From positions 1 through 64,000 of the forward strand of contig NZ_JAHGAW010000013.1 of assembly GCF_018603885.1 (NCBI RefSeq): DNA of 64,000 nucleotides. The letters run 5' to 3'. Origin of the DNA: Sphingobium nicotianae. GTDB lineage: Bacteria > Pseudomonadota > Alphaproteobacteria > Sphingomonadales > Sphingomonadaceae. Below, piece by piece: positions 34,486-42,891 of the stretch (positions are counted from its first letter, which is position 1; every line of letters starts with the position of its first letter). The notes beneath the pieces were generated by a model that did no database searches, was not told the origin of the DNA, and saw only the letters and a list, made by a program, of their open reading frames with translations. Position numbers and translations under genes: made by a program.

Positions 34486-35367
34486 CTAGCGCCGCACCGA
34501 TTGCCGCGCGAAATGGACGGAGACGGCGGCGGTGATGCCCTTGGCGAGCTGGAGCTGGCCGTCCCGCGTCGCCATCCAGGCGGCATCCTCGTCATTGCTG
34601 ATATAGCCGGCCTCGAGCAGCACCGAGGGCGTGTCGGGCGACTTGAGCACGACCAGCGAGGCGAAGCGCTGATAGGGCGTGCGGAAGCGGAAATGCGGCA
34701 GCGCCTCGCGGTGGAGCAGTTCGGCGAAGCGGGCCGAGGCATCCATCGTCTCGCGCTGGGTGAGATCGATCAGGATCGAGCTGACGGCATTGCTCTTGTC
34801 GGACAGGTCCACGCCGTTGATGATGTCGGCGCGGTTCTCGCGCGCGGCGAGGCGCGCGGCCTCGCGGTCCGAGGCGACGTCGGAGAGCGTGTAGATGGTG
34901 GCGCCGCGCGCGCTCGGCGTGTCGGCAGCGTCGGCGTGGATGGATATGAACAGGCTGGCGCCCAGCTTGCGGGCGATGCCGTAGCGCTCCTGCAGCACGA
35001 GGAACCGATCATCTTCCCGCGTCAGCGCGACGCGGATGCGGCCGGTCTTGAGCAGCTCGTCGCGCAGCGTTCTGGCGATCGCCAGGGTAAGATCCTTTTC
35101 CTTCGCGCCGCTGGCGGGATTGTGCGCGCCGGGATCATGGCCGCCATGCCCGGCATCGATGACGACCAGCGGGCGGTTCTTGTCGGCAGGGCCCTGCACC
35201 GGCGGCAGTGCGATCGATGGCGCGGTGTCGGGGATGCGGACGAGGATGCGGCTCTTGCTCGGCGGCCTGGTCATGGCGAGCGGCGCGGGGCGCCAGGCTG
35301 CCTCATCCTGGTGGGGCGGCGGCGCGATCTGAGCGGAAAGGGCGAGAAATGCCGCCAGCAGGACCAT
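34486..35367 (-). CDS. N-acetylmuramoyl-L-alanine amidase (AmiC/Amidase_3 type)
   Basis: A 293-residue periplasmic Zn2+ amidase that removes stem peptides from peptidoglycan, mainly at division. The start at ATG 35367 gives a signal (MVLLAAFLALSAQIA); the frame extends to a TTG at 35409. Zn ligands are the His of VIDAGHGGHDPGA, the Glu of LAARENRAD and the His of SLFISIHADA, and the catalytic Glu is in SVLLEAGYISN. In alphaproteobacteria this gene lies beside mrcA and is divergent from rne. The rne orientation is kept here, but mrcA is displaced by about 7 kb. Confidence 0.9.
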   Translation of the reverse strand: MVLLAAFLALSAQIAPPPHQDEAAWRPAPLAMTRPPSKSRILVRIPDTAPSIALPPVQGPADKNRPLVVIDAGHGGHDPGAHNPASGAKEKDLTLAIARTLRDELLKTGRIRVALTREDDRFLVLQERYGIARKLGASLFISIHADAADTPSARGATIYTLSDVASDREAARLAARENRADIINGVDLSDKSNAVSSILIDLTQRETMDASARFAELLHREALPHFRFRTPYQRFASLVVLKSPDTPSVLLEAGYISNDEDAAWMATRDGQLQLAKGITAAVSVHFARQSVRR

Positions 35368-35455
35368 GGGCGCGCTTTTGCCGTGATCGGCGGGCGCACG
35401 TCCAGCCAAATCGGCTTGTCTACGTCAGGAGATGACCTATCTATGACGCATTATT

Positions 35456-35537
35456 CGTCATTCCCGCGAACGCGGGAATCCAGGATCGCGAGGTCGGGTC
35501 CGTCCGCCCCTGGAGTCCCGCCTTGGCGGGATGACGA
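35456..35537. repeat. REP-like palindromic intergenic repeat (CGTCATTCCCGC type)
   Basis: The element opens CGTCATTCCCGCGAACGCGG and closes with CCCGCCTTGGCGGGATGACG, forming a long imperfect inverted repeat with a small hairpin in each arm. It is related to 18343-18427. It lies in the divergent gap between the amidase and rne genes. Confidence 0.65.
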
Positions 35538-36004
35538 TGATTTGAAGGATGCGAGGCGGCGCTTGGCCGACCGGCTCGTCGGCTTCGTGTGACGAGCAGC
35601 GCGTAAACCTTTTCGTCGTTGCTCTGCAGCGCAAGCCCTGCTAGCGCATCCTATCTCCGGAAACGTCCGCAAGGCTCTGACAAAGCGCGCGGATGGAAAA
35701 GCCGGACCATCATCGCCCCCTGGCTCAGGCCTGGCGGACGATCTGACAGGTTGATGTTGCATGGGGCATGGCTTGATGAGCTCGAAGCACGCGGAAGCGG
35801 GCACTGAGCTACGGCCGTTCCACGAGCCGATCACCGCAGGACGCGGACATGCCCTCGCAGCAGACACACAATCTCTTTTTGAAAACCGGGGCTCGCTCCG
35901 CCGCCGCCGCGTCGATCCGACGCGCCGGGCCGCGCGCCCCCTTATTGCGCCGGGTCGCGGCGCTCCCCTGGGGAGGGATGCGATGACCGGCTGGAGACGT
36001 TTGA
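35538..36004 (+). promoter_or_regulatory. Long leader/promoter region of rne
   Basis: About 470 nt upstream of rne with no supported gene. In enterobacteria RNase E represses its own synthesis by cutting a long structured 5' UTR, and a leader of this size would allow the same here (inference). A GGAGACG ribosome site lies just before ATG 36005. Confidence 0.4.
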
Positions 36005-38761
36005 ATGACAATGCGTATGTTGATCGATGCGCGCCACCGGGAAGAGACCCGGGTCGCGGTCGTAACGGGGAACCGGATCGAGGAGTTTGATTTCGAGAGT
36101 GCCGAGCACAAGCAGCTCAAGGGCAATATCTATCTCGCCAAGGTAACCAGGGTCGAACCGTCGCTGCAGGCGGCGTTCGTCGACTATGGCGGCAATCGCC
36201 ACGGTTTCCTGGCCTTCTCGGAAATCCATCCCGATTATTACCAGATTCCGCGCGAGGACCGCGAGGCGCTGCTCGCCGAGGAAGCGGCCCACGCCGCCGA
36301 GGAAGCCGCCCTGCGCGGCGACGATGACGATGATGACGACGACGACGAGGATGTTCATGGCGATCACGACCATGACCATGCCGGCGATGTCGAAATCGTC
36401 GAGCGCCCGGACCATGGTGACGACGAAGACGAAGACGGCGAGCCGGGCGGCGAGGAGGGCGAGGCCAAGCCGGCCAGATCGCGCGGCCGCGCCAACAATC
36501 AGGCCGCCGACGAGCTGAAGCACAAGCGCATGGCGCTGCGCCGCCGCTACAAGATCCAGGACGTGATCCGCCGCCGTCAGGTGCTGCTCGTCCAGATCGT
36601 CAAGGAAGAGCGCGGCAACAAGGGCGCGGCGCTGACCACCTATCTGAGCCTCGCCGGCCGCTACTGCGTGCTGATGCCCAACACCAGCCACGGCGGCGGC
36701 ATCTCGCGCAAGATCAGCAACGGCGCCGATCGCAAGCGCCTGAAGTCGATCATCGCCGAGATGAAGCTGCCCAATACCATGGGCTGCATCGTGCGCACGG
36801 CCGGCCTCTCGCGCACCAAGGTCGAGATCCGCCGCGATTTCGACTATCTCGCCCGCCTGTGGGACGAGATCCGCGAGAACACGCTCAAGGCCGCAGCGCC
36901 GGCGCTGATCCACAATGACAGCGACCTCATCAAGCGGGCGATCCGCGACATTTATCATCGCGACATCGAGGAAGTGATCGTCGAGGGCGAGGAAGGCTAT
37001 CGCCAGGCTAAGGACTTCATGAAGCTGCTGATGCCGAGCCATGCCCGGCGCGTGAAGCAATATGCCGACGCGGTCTCGCTGTTCCAGCGTTTCGGTGTCG
37101 AGGATCAGCTCGCGGCCATGTACAATCCGGTCGTACAGCTCAAGTCCGGCGGCTATCTGGTGATCAATCCGACCGAGGCCCTCGTCTCGATCGACATCAA
37201 CTCCGGCCGTTCGACCCGTGAGCACAGCATCGAGCAGACCGCCACCGCAACCAATCTGGAAGCGGCGCGCGAGATCGCCCGCCAGCTGCGTCTGCGCGAC
37301 ATGGCCGGCCTCGTCGTCATCGACTTCATCGACATGGAGCACAACAGCAACATCCGCAAAGTCGAGAAGGCGATGAAGGATGCGCTGAAGGACGATCGCG
37401 CGCGCATCCAGGTCGGCCGCATCTCGGGCTTCGGCCTGATGGAGATGAGCCGCCAGCGGCTGCGCACCGGCGTGCTCGAAGCCTCGACGCGGGCCTGTCC
37501 GCATTGCGAGGGCACGGGCCTGGTCCGCACCGCCTCGTCGGCAGGCCTCTCGGCGCTGCGCATGCTGGAGGAGGAGGCGGCGCGCGGTCGCGGCAGCCTC
37601 ATCACGCTGCGCGCCAGCCAGGAAGCTGCCTTCTACGTGCTCAACAACAAGCGCCGCGAGCTCGACGAGATCGAGCAGCGCTATGGCGTGATGATCGTCA
37701 TCCTGCCCGATGGCGAGGTCGAGGGCGCGCGCATGTCGGTCGAGGCCAGCGGGCCGCGCCCGACGCATCAGGTGAGCTATGCGCCGATCCTCGATCCGGT
37801 CGATGCCGACGATGAGGCCGAAGAGTTCGAAGAGGACGAGGAAGACGAGGAGGACGAGGAGGACGAGGAGGAGAGCGAAGCGCGCGACTCCCGCCGGTCC
37901 GAGGGCCGCGGCGATCGCGGCGAGGGCGATCGCGGCAAGCGCAAGCGCCGTCGCCGTGGACGCCGCAACCGCCGCGAGGAGGGCGAGCCCGGCGAGGGCG
38001 AGGCTCGCGCCCGTCCGGCCGAAGCGGCCGAGGGCGAGCAGCGCGAAGAGGAAGAGTCCTCGGATGAGGCTGGTGACGAGGCTGGCGCAGAGGCAACGGC
38101 CGACAATGGCGACGGCCAGTCGCGGCGGAGCCGCCGCGGACGTCGCGGTGGTCGTCGCCGGCGTGGCGGTCAGCGTGAAGGACAGTTGGAGGCCGAGCAG
38201 GCCGACGACACCGGCGAGGCCGTCGAGGCGGCCCCGGAGACGCGGGCCGAGCAGGTCGGAGACGTAGCCGAGGCCGCAGCGCCGGTCGTCGAGAACGAGG
38301 AGGCTCCCGCGGCACCCGCGCGTCGTCGTCGCACCCGTCGCGCGGCCGCTGCCGAGACGCCGGCCGAGAGCGAGGGCGATGCCGTCCCCGCCGACGTTTC
38401 GTCGGAACTGAGCGAGGCGCCGGTCGAGGCCCCCGCCGAGGCAGCGCCCAAGCGCCGGCCGCGCCGCAAGGCCGCTGCCGAGCCGGTCGCGGAAGCCGCG
38501 CCCGAGCCGCAGCCGGAAGTCGCGGTGGAGACCGCTGAGGTGGCCGAGGAGGCTCCGGCCGCGCCCAAGCGCCGCTCGCGCCGCAAGGCCGAGACCGCCG
38601 CGTCGGCGGTCCAGCCGGAGGAGGCTCTAGTCTCGGATGCGCAGGAAGCCACGGAGATCCTGACGTCAGCCGAGGCGCCCGCAGCGGAGGACAATGGCGC
38701 GGACAATGATGCGGATGGCACGCCTCGCCGCGGCTGGTGGCAGCGCACCTTCGGGGCGTGA
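36005..38761 (+). CDS. rne: Ribonuclease E/G
   Basis: A 918-residue endoribonuclease of mRNA decay and rRNA processing. The S1 RNA-binding domain starts near residue 36 and is interrupted by an acidic insert (about 91-175, including a run of nine Asp), a known trait of alphaproteobacterial RNase E. The 5'-sensor and DNase I-like domains follow, with Mg ligands D397 (VSIDINSGRST) and D440 (GLVVIDFIDME), then the Zn-link CPHC (498-501) that joins protomers. From about 600 the C-terminal half is disordered, with acidic, Arg-rich (KRKRRRRGRRNRR) and repeated KRRPRRKAAAE / KRRSRRKAETA segments that probably bind RNA and degradosome partners. Confidence 0.95.
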   Translation: MTMRMLIDARHREETRVAVVTGNRIEEFDFESAEHKQLKGNIYLAKVTRVEPSLQAAFVDYGGNRHGFLAFSEIHPDYYQIPREDREALLAEEAAHAAEEAALRGDDDDDDDDDEDVHGDHDHDHAGDVEIVERPDHGDDEDEDGEPGGEEGEAKPARSRGRANNQAADELKHKRMALRRRYKIQDVIRRRQVLLVQIVKEERGNKGAALTTYLSLAGRYCVLMPNTSHGGGISRKISNGADRKRLKSIIAEMKLPNTMGCIVRTAGLSRTKVEIRRDFDYLARLWDEIRENTLKAAAPALIHNDSDLIKRAIRDIYHRDIEEVIVEGEEGYRQAKDFMKLLMPSHARRVKQYADAVSLFQRFGVEDQLAAMYNPVVQLKSGGYLVINPTEALVSIDINSGRSTREHSIEQTATATNLEAAREIARQLRLRDMAGLVVIDFIDMEHNSNIRKVEKAMKDALKDDRARIQVGRISGFGLMEMSRQRLRTGVLEASTRACPHCEGTGLVRTASSAGLSALRMLEEEAARGRGSLITLRASQEAAFYVLNNKRRELDEIEQRYGVMIVILPDGEVEGARMSVEASGPRPTHQVSYAPILDPVDADDEAEEFEEDEEDEEDEEDEEESEARDSRRSEGRGDRGEGDRGKRKRRRRGRRNRREEGEPGEGEARARPAEAAEGEQREEEESSDEAGDEAGAEATADNGDGQSRRSRRGRRGGRRRRGGQREGQLEAEQADDTGEAVEAAPETRAEQVGDVAEAAAPVVENEEAPAAPARRRRTRRAAAAETPAESEGDAVPADVSSELSEAPVEAPAEAAPKRRPRRKAAAEPVAEAAPEPQPEVAVETAEVAEEAPAAPKRRSRRKAETAASAVQPEEALVSDAQEATEILTSAEAPAAEDNGADNDADGTPRRGWWQRTFGA

Positions 38762-38867
38762 TCATCCGGCGGTCGTGCCAAATTCGGCCCTGGGCATGAC
38801 CCCGGCGGCGCTCCGAGCAATCGGTCCGTCAGCCGGGGTTCAGGCTCGTGGCGGCATAGCGCGCCGT

Positions 38868-40268
38868 ATGATCCAGGCTCTCCGTCCATCCCGGTGCCAG
38901 TCGCTGGCGGCCCGCGCGCTCGGCCTGCTCGCGCGGCCGGTGGCGCTGGTGGCGGCGCTCGGGCTGCTCGGCGCGCAGGCCGCCCACGCGCAGACGATCC
39001 TGCGCGATGCCGAGACCGAAGCGCTGATGCGCGACGCCACCGCGCCGCTCGCCAAGGCGGCCGGCCTCGCGCCCGGCAATCTCGACGTGCTGGTGATCAA
39101 CGATCCCAGCATTAACGCGTTCGTCGCGGGGGGGCAGATTGTCTGGCTGCACAGCGGCCTCATCGAGCAGGCCGACAATCTCAACCAGGTGCAGGGTGTC
39201 GTCGCGCACGAGATTGGCCATATCGAGGGCGGTCACGTCATCCGTTCGGGCGAGGGCGCCAAGGAAGCGACGGGCATCACGTTGATCAGCTTGCTGCTCG
39301 GTGCGGCCGCCATGGCGGCGGGTGGCGGCGAGGCCGGCATGGGCGTGATGGCGGCGGGCCAGCAGGCCGCGCTCGGCAAATATCTCGCGTTCAGCCGCGC
39401 ACAGGAGTCGAGCGCGGACGCGGCCGGCATGCGCTATCTCCACGAGGCGGGGATCAGCGGCAGGGGCAGCCTCGAATTCTTCAAGAAGCTTGAGACGCTC
39501 GAATATCGCCTCTACATCCCGCAGGACGGGTTCATGAACACCCACCCGCTTTCCAGCGAGCGCATCGCGACGCTGACCCAGGCTTATGAGAGCGATCCCG
39601 CCTGGAACAACAAGACCGATCCGGGGCTAGAGGCGCGCTTCCAGCGCATCAAGGCCAAGCTGGTCGGCTTCGTCGAGGATGCGCCGCGAACGTTGCAGCT
39701 CTATCCGCTCTCGGACCAGTCGATCCCGGCGCATTACGCGCGCGCTTATGCCTATCACAAGACGGCCTATACGGAGCAGGCGATCGCCGAGGTCAATGCG
39801 CTGCTCAAGGCGGCGCCGCATGATCCCTATTTCCTGGAGCTGGAGGGGCAGATCATGCTCGAATCCGGTAAGCCCCAGGCGGCGATCCCCCCGCTGCGGG
39901 AGGCGGTCGAGCGGACGGGCGGCCAGCCGCTCATCGCTGTGACGCTGGGCCATGCGCTGGTCGCGACCGAAGACGATCAATATCTCGACGAGGCGGAAAA
40001 GGTGCTGCGCAGTGCGGTCGCGCGCGATCGCGAGAATCCGTTCGCCTGGTACACGCTCGGTACGATCTACGCGCGCAAGGGCGACACCGCGCGGGCGGCA
40101 TGGGCAACGGCCGAACGCTATGAGATGGAGGGGGACTATCCCCTCGCGCTGCGCCATGCCGAAGTGGCGATGGGCGGCATCCAGCCCAACTCACCCGATT
40201 ATCTGCGCGCGCAGGACATCGCCATGGTAAGCCGCGCGGCGATGGAAAGGACGAAGAAGAAGAAATGA
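38868..40268 (+). CDS. M48-family metalloprotease with TPR repeats (BepA-like)
   Basis: A 466-residue exported Zn protease. Signal sequence ends AQAAHAQ; the catalytic motif HEIGH is in GVVAHEIGHIEGGH, and the third ligand is probably the Glu of SRAQESSADAAGM. A TPR region follows from about residue 290 (YAYHKTAYTEQAIAEVNALL, WYTLGTIYARKGDTARAAW). This is the architecture of BepA, which clears misassembled outer-membrane proteins such as LptD. ATG 38868 precedes the signal; the frame extends further upstream into the gap after rne. It overlaps the DsbA-like gene by 4 nt. Confidence 0.87.
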   Translation: MIQALRPSRCQSLAARALGLLARPVALVAALGLLGAQAAHAQTILRDAETEALMRDATAPLAKAAGLAPGNLDVLVINDPSINAFVAGGQIVWLHSGLIEQADNLNQVQGVVAHEIGHIEGGHVIRSGEGAKEATGITLISLLLGAAAMAAGGGEAGMGVMAAGQQAALGKYLAFSRAQESSADAAGMRYLHEAGISGRGSLEFFKKLETLEYRLYIPQDGFMNTHPLSSERIATLTQAYESDPAWNNKTDPGLEARFQRIKAKLVGFVEDAPRTLQLYPLSDQSIPAHYARAYAYHKTAYTEQAIAEVNALLKAAPHDPYFLELEGQIMLESGKPQAAIPPLREAVERTGGQPLIAVTLGHALVATEDDQYLDEAEKVLRSAVARDRENPFAWYTLGTIYARKGDTARAAWATAERYEMEGDYPLALRHAEVAMGGIQPNSPDYLRAQDIAMVSRAAMERTKKKK

Positions 40269-41086
40269 CGGACACGCCAAGCCTGCGAACTGCGCTGCGC
40301 GCCGGGGGCGTCCTGCTATCGGCGCTCTGGTCCTCGACCGGGACGGATGAGCACCGTCGCCGTCGCGCGATGGGCCTCGGCCTCATCGGTGTGGTGGCGG
40401 CGGGCGGCGCGGCCGTCGCCTATGCCGCGGTCGACGGCAAGCCGGCCATGCCGGCTGATCGCGCGGCCATCGAGCTGGTGGTGCGCGACTATATCCTCAA
40501 TCATCCCGAGATCATTCCCGAGGCGATCGACCGGCTGAAGGCCAAGCAGATCGCCGCGAAGATCGAGGAACACCGCAGCGAACTCGAGTCGCCCTACAAA
40601 GGCGCATGGGAAGGCGCAGAGCATCCCAGGGTCACGCTCGTCGCTTTCATGGACTATGCCTGCGGCTATTGCCGCGCTTCACTGCCGGATCTGGCGCGGC
40701 TGGTGAAGGACAATCCCGATCTGCGCATCGTCTATCGCGAGCTGCCGATCATCACCAACGACAGCGTCGGCGCCGCGAAGGTCAGCTTGCTGGCGGCGGA
40801 GACCGGCAAGTTCATGTCGTTCCACCGGGCCATGTACGAAGCGGGCGACGTCGCGCCCGGCGCCGTGATCAAGGCGGCGGAGCGCGCCGGGCTCGACACC
40901 GGCAAGGCGAAGGCGGCGCTCAAGGCGCCGGGCGCCGACGCGCAGATCATCGAGAATGTCCGCCTCGCCCAGGCCCTCGGTGCGGAAGGGACGCCTCTCT
41001 TCGTGCTCGGCGACGAGATGTTCACCGGGGCGGTGGGCTATGATGCGTTGAAGGCGGCGGTCGACAAGGTGCGCAACAAGGGCTGA
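40265..41086 (+). CDS. DsbA-family thiol-disulfide oxidoreductase
   Basis: A 273-residue thioredoxin-fold protein. An N-terminal helix (ALWSST...MGLGLIGVVAAGGAAVAY) anchors or exports it. The active site is CGYC in FMDYACGYCRASLPDL, and the cis-Pro loop is GAEGTPLFVLGDEMFTG. CGYC is typical of the Com1/ScsC-like branch with an N-terminal helical domain (IELVVRDYILNHPEIIPEAI). It is coupled by ATGA to the M48 protease gene, so both probably serve envelope protein quality control. Confidence 0.88.
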   Translation: MTDTPSLRTALRAGGVLLSALWSSTGTDEHRRRRAMGLGLIGVVAAGGAAVAYAAVDGKPAMPADRAAIELVVRDYILNHPEIIPEAIDRLKAKQIAAKIEEHRSELESPYKGAWEGAEHPRVTLVAFMDYACGYCRASLPDLARLVKDNPDLRIVYRELPIITNDSVGAAKVSLLAAETGKFMSFHRAMYEAGDVAPGAVIKAAERAGLDTGKAKAALKAPGADAQIIENVRLAQALGAEGTPLFVLGDEMFTGAVGYDALKAAVDKVRNKG

Positions 41087-41112
41087 CAGGCCCGCGATCG
41101 GCCGGGAAGGGT

Positions 41113-41152
41113 GGGGGTCCCCTCCGCCGCCGAGCATGAGGGAACCCCCTTT
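41113..41152 (+). terminator. Rho-independent-like terminator after the DsbA-like gene
   Basis: An inverted repeat GGGGGTCCCCTC / GAGGGAACCCCC (11 of 12 paired) with a 13-nt loop and a short TTT follows the stop codon by about 27 nt. Confidence 0.55.
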
Positions 41153-41301
41153 GCGCGCTCAAAGTCACCCGGACGACGAGGCTGCGCAAAACCGAATGAC
41201 GAACCGTGGCGGAGTGTCGGGAGGAAGGCGTTCGCTTTCGCGCCGCCTCCGTCCCTCATCTCTTCCTGAGGTGCAGCTTATCGGTGCGAGCGGAGCCTGC
41301 C

Positions 41302-41315
41302 TTGATCTTAGTCAA
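41302..41315. promoter_or_regulatory. FNR/FixK-like box in a convergent gap
   Basis: The sequence TTGATCTTAGTCAA matches the FNR consensus TTGAT-N4-ATCAA at 9 of 10 fixed positions, and the palindrome extends one base on each side. It lies between two convergent genes, where no promoter for either is expected. It may be a chance match or mark an unannotated transcript. Confidence 0.3.
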
Positions 41316-41334
41316 GATGCGCGGCGTGACCGCG

Positions 41335-42078
41335 TCAGTCCCCCAGCCGCAGGGCGTAGAGCTTCGGCCAGTTCTTGCCGGTCACGTAGAGCAGCTTGGC
41401 TTTCTCGTCCCAGGCGATGCCGTTCAACACGGCGTCGGTGTCCCGGCCGAGATTCTCCGCGACGAGCGGGGCGAGGTTGATCCAGTCGCTGATCGCGCCG
41501 GTCCTGGGATCGATCCTGGCGATCAGCGGCGAGTACCAGATGTTCGCATAGATGGCGCCGCCGACATATTCGAGCTCGTTGACGTAGCGGACCGGCTGGC
41601 CGCCCCAGGTCACCGTGATCCGGTGCTGCTCCTTGCGCGTCTGCGGATCGAGGAAGCGGAGTTGCGGTGTGCCGTCGCTCATGATCAATGAGGTGCCGTC
41701 GCTGGTGAGGCCCCAGCCTTCCCCGGTGTAGGAAAAGGTGCCGATCTGCTTGAGATCCTTGCGGCGCCAGACGAAGCCCTCGCCCGTCCGCCAGGTGAGG
41801 CTGACGATCTTGTCGCCGACCGGCGCGATGCCCTCGCCGAACAGGTCGGCGCGGATGGTCTGGCGCTTGAGCAGTTTCGCGTCGGCGAGGCGCATGACGC
41901 GGATATCGGACTCGCCGACCTGGCCGGTGCTCTCGTAGAGGAGGCCGTCAGCGATGAAGAGGCCCTCGGTGAAGGCATGGGTATCGTGTGGAAGGGTCTT
42001 CACAACCTTCCATTTGATGTCCGCACGGGCGCCGACGGCGCCGAGCAGCAGGGCGAGCAACGCAGCGAGAAGACGCAT
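41335..42078 (-). CDS. Glutaminyl-peptide cyclotransferase (plant-type, beta-propeller)
   Basis: A 247-residue secreted enzyme that converts N-terminal glutamine to pyroglutamate. Signal MRLLAALLALLLGAVGARA. The body has the family's five-bladed propeller features: THAFTEGLFIADGLLYESTG, IMSDGTPQLRFLDPQT, VNELEYVGGAIYANIWY and VLNGIAWDEKAKLLYVTGK. Its start overlaps the stop of the YgfZ gene by one base, so they are in one operon although the functions differ. Confidence 0.9.
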   Translation of the reverse strand: MRLLAALLALLLGAVGARADIKWKVVKTLPHDTHAFTEGLFIADGLLYESTGQVGESDIRVMRLADAKLLKRQTIRADLFGEGIAPVGDKIVSLTWRTGEGFVWRRKDLKQIGTFSYTGEGWGLTSDGTSLIMSDGTPQLRFLDPQTRKEQHRITVTWGGQPVRYVNELEYVGGAIYANIWYSPLIARIDPRTGAISDWINLAPLVAENLGRDTDAVLNGIAWDEKAKLLYVTGKNWPKLYALRLGD

Positions 42079-42824
42079 CAGTCGGCGGTCTCGGCCAGCG
42101 CGTCGGCGAGCCAGCCAGGCAGGGTCACCTCGCCCAGCGTGTCGACCGGGCGATGATCGATGGCGAGGCCGAGCGCTGGATAGGCGATGCGCAGCCGCGC
42201 GGGATCGGACTGGTCCTGCGGCAGCACGACCAGGCGGCGATTGACCTTGCTGCGATAATGCATGCGCGCGGTATTCTCCTGGCCGACATAGCAGCCCTTG
42301 GCATAGTCGACGCCGTGCAGATCCTGCGCATTGGTCTCCAGCCAGAGCGTCTTGTCCTCGCCCAGCTCCGCCGCGCCTTCCGGTACGCCATGGCCGAGCC
42401 GATTCGCGCGCCACGCTTCCGATGCGTCGCCTGGCTCGGCCGGGGCCAGCCAGCGATAACCGAGTTCCGGCAGGCGTGGATCGGGGGAGGCGCCCTCGTG
42501 CGGCTCGGCAGACCAGTGCACAGCAAGGTCCAGCTCGGGCGCGATGGTGACCGGGCGGCGCAGGCGATACAGGCTCAGCCGCTTGATCAGCGCCTCGGCG
42601 CGGCCCGCCTCGCAATCGATCAGCACGTCCTCGTCGCTCCCCGGATCGGCCCAGAGGATCATGTCGAACAGGGCCTTGCCCTGTGGCGTCAGCAGGCCGG
42701 CATAGCGTGGCGCGCCGGGCGCGAGCGTCAGCAGATCCTGGGTCAGCAGGCCCTGCAGGAAGGGCCGCGCCTCGGCGCCGCCGACGCGGACAACAGCGCG
42801 ATCGTGAAGGGTGGTGGGAAGCAT
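42078..42824 (-). CDS. ygfZ: YgfZ/GcvT-family folate-binding protein
   Basis: A 248-residue tetrahydrofolate-binding protein that supports iron-sulfur cluster enzymes such as MiaB. The diagnostic motif is KGCYVGQE, here AKGCYVGQENTARMHYR, and the N-terminal part AEARPFLQGLLTQDLLTL is typical. ATG 42824 gives the usual start (MLPTTLHDRAVVRVGG). It is divergent from the dihydroorotase-like gene with a 67-nt gap. Confidence 0.9.
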   Translation of the reverse strand: MLPTTLHDRAVVRVGGAEARPFLQGLLTQDLLTLAPGAPRYAGLLTPQGKALFDMILWADPGSDEDVLIDCEAGRAEALIKRLSLYRLRRPVTIAPELDLAVHWSAEPHEGASPDPRLPELGYRWLAPAEPGDASEAWRANRLGHGVPEGAAELGEDKTLWLETNAQDLHGVDYAKGCYVGQENTARMHYRSKVNRRLVVLPQDQSDPARLRIAYPALGLAIDHRPVDTLGEVTLPGWLADALAETAD

Positions 42825-42891
42825 CGGCTTTAGGTAGGACAGGCACGACCAATAGCCAAGCCGTTCGGGCGAACGGAGCGAGGAACTTCCC

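Noticed and set aside
36300..36440. The GAT/GAC-rich tract in rne as a microsatellite repeat
   Set aside because: It encodes the acidic insert known from alphaproteobacterial RNase E and stays in frame, so it is treated as coding.
41038..41259. Possible 73-residue minus-strand gene after the DsbA-like gene
   Set aside because: It runs through the terminator hairpin and into the coding end of the DsbA-like gene, with no recognisable domain.
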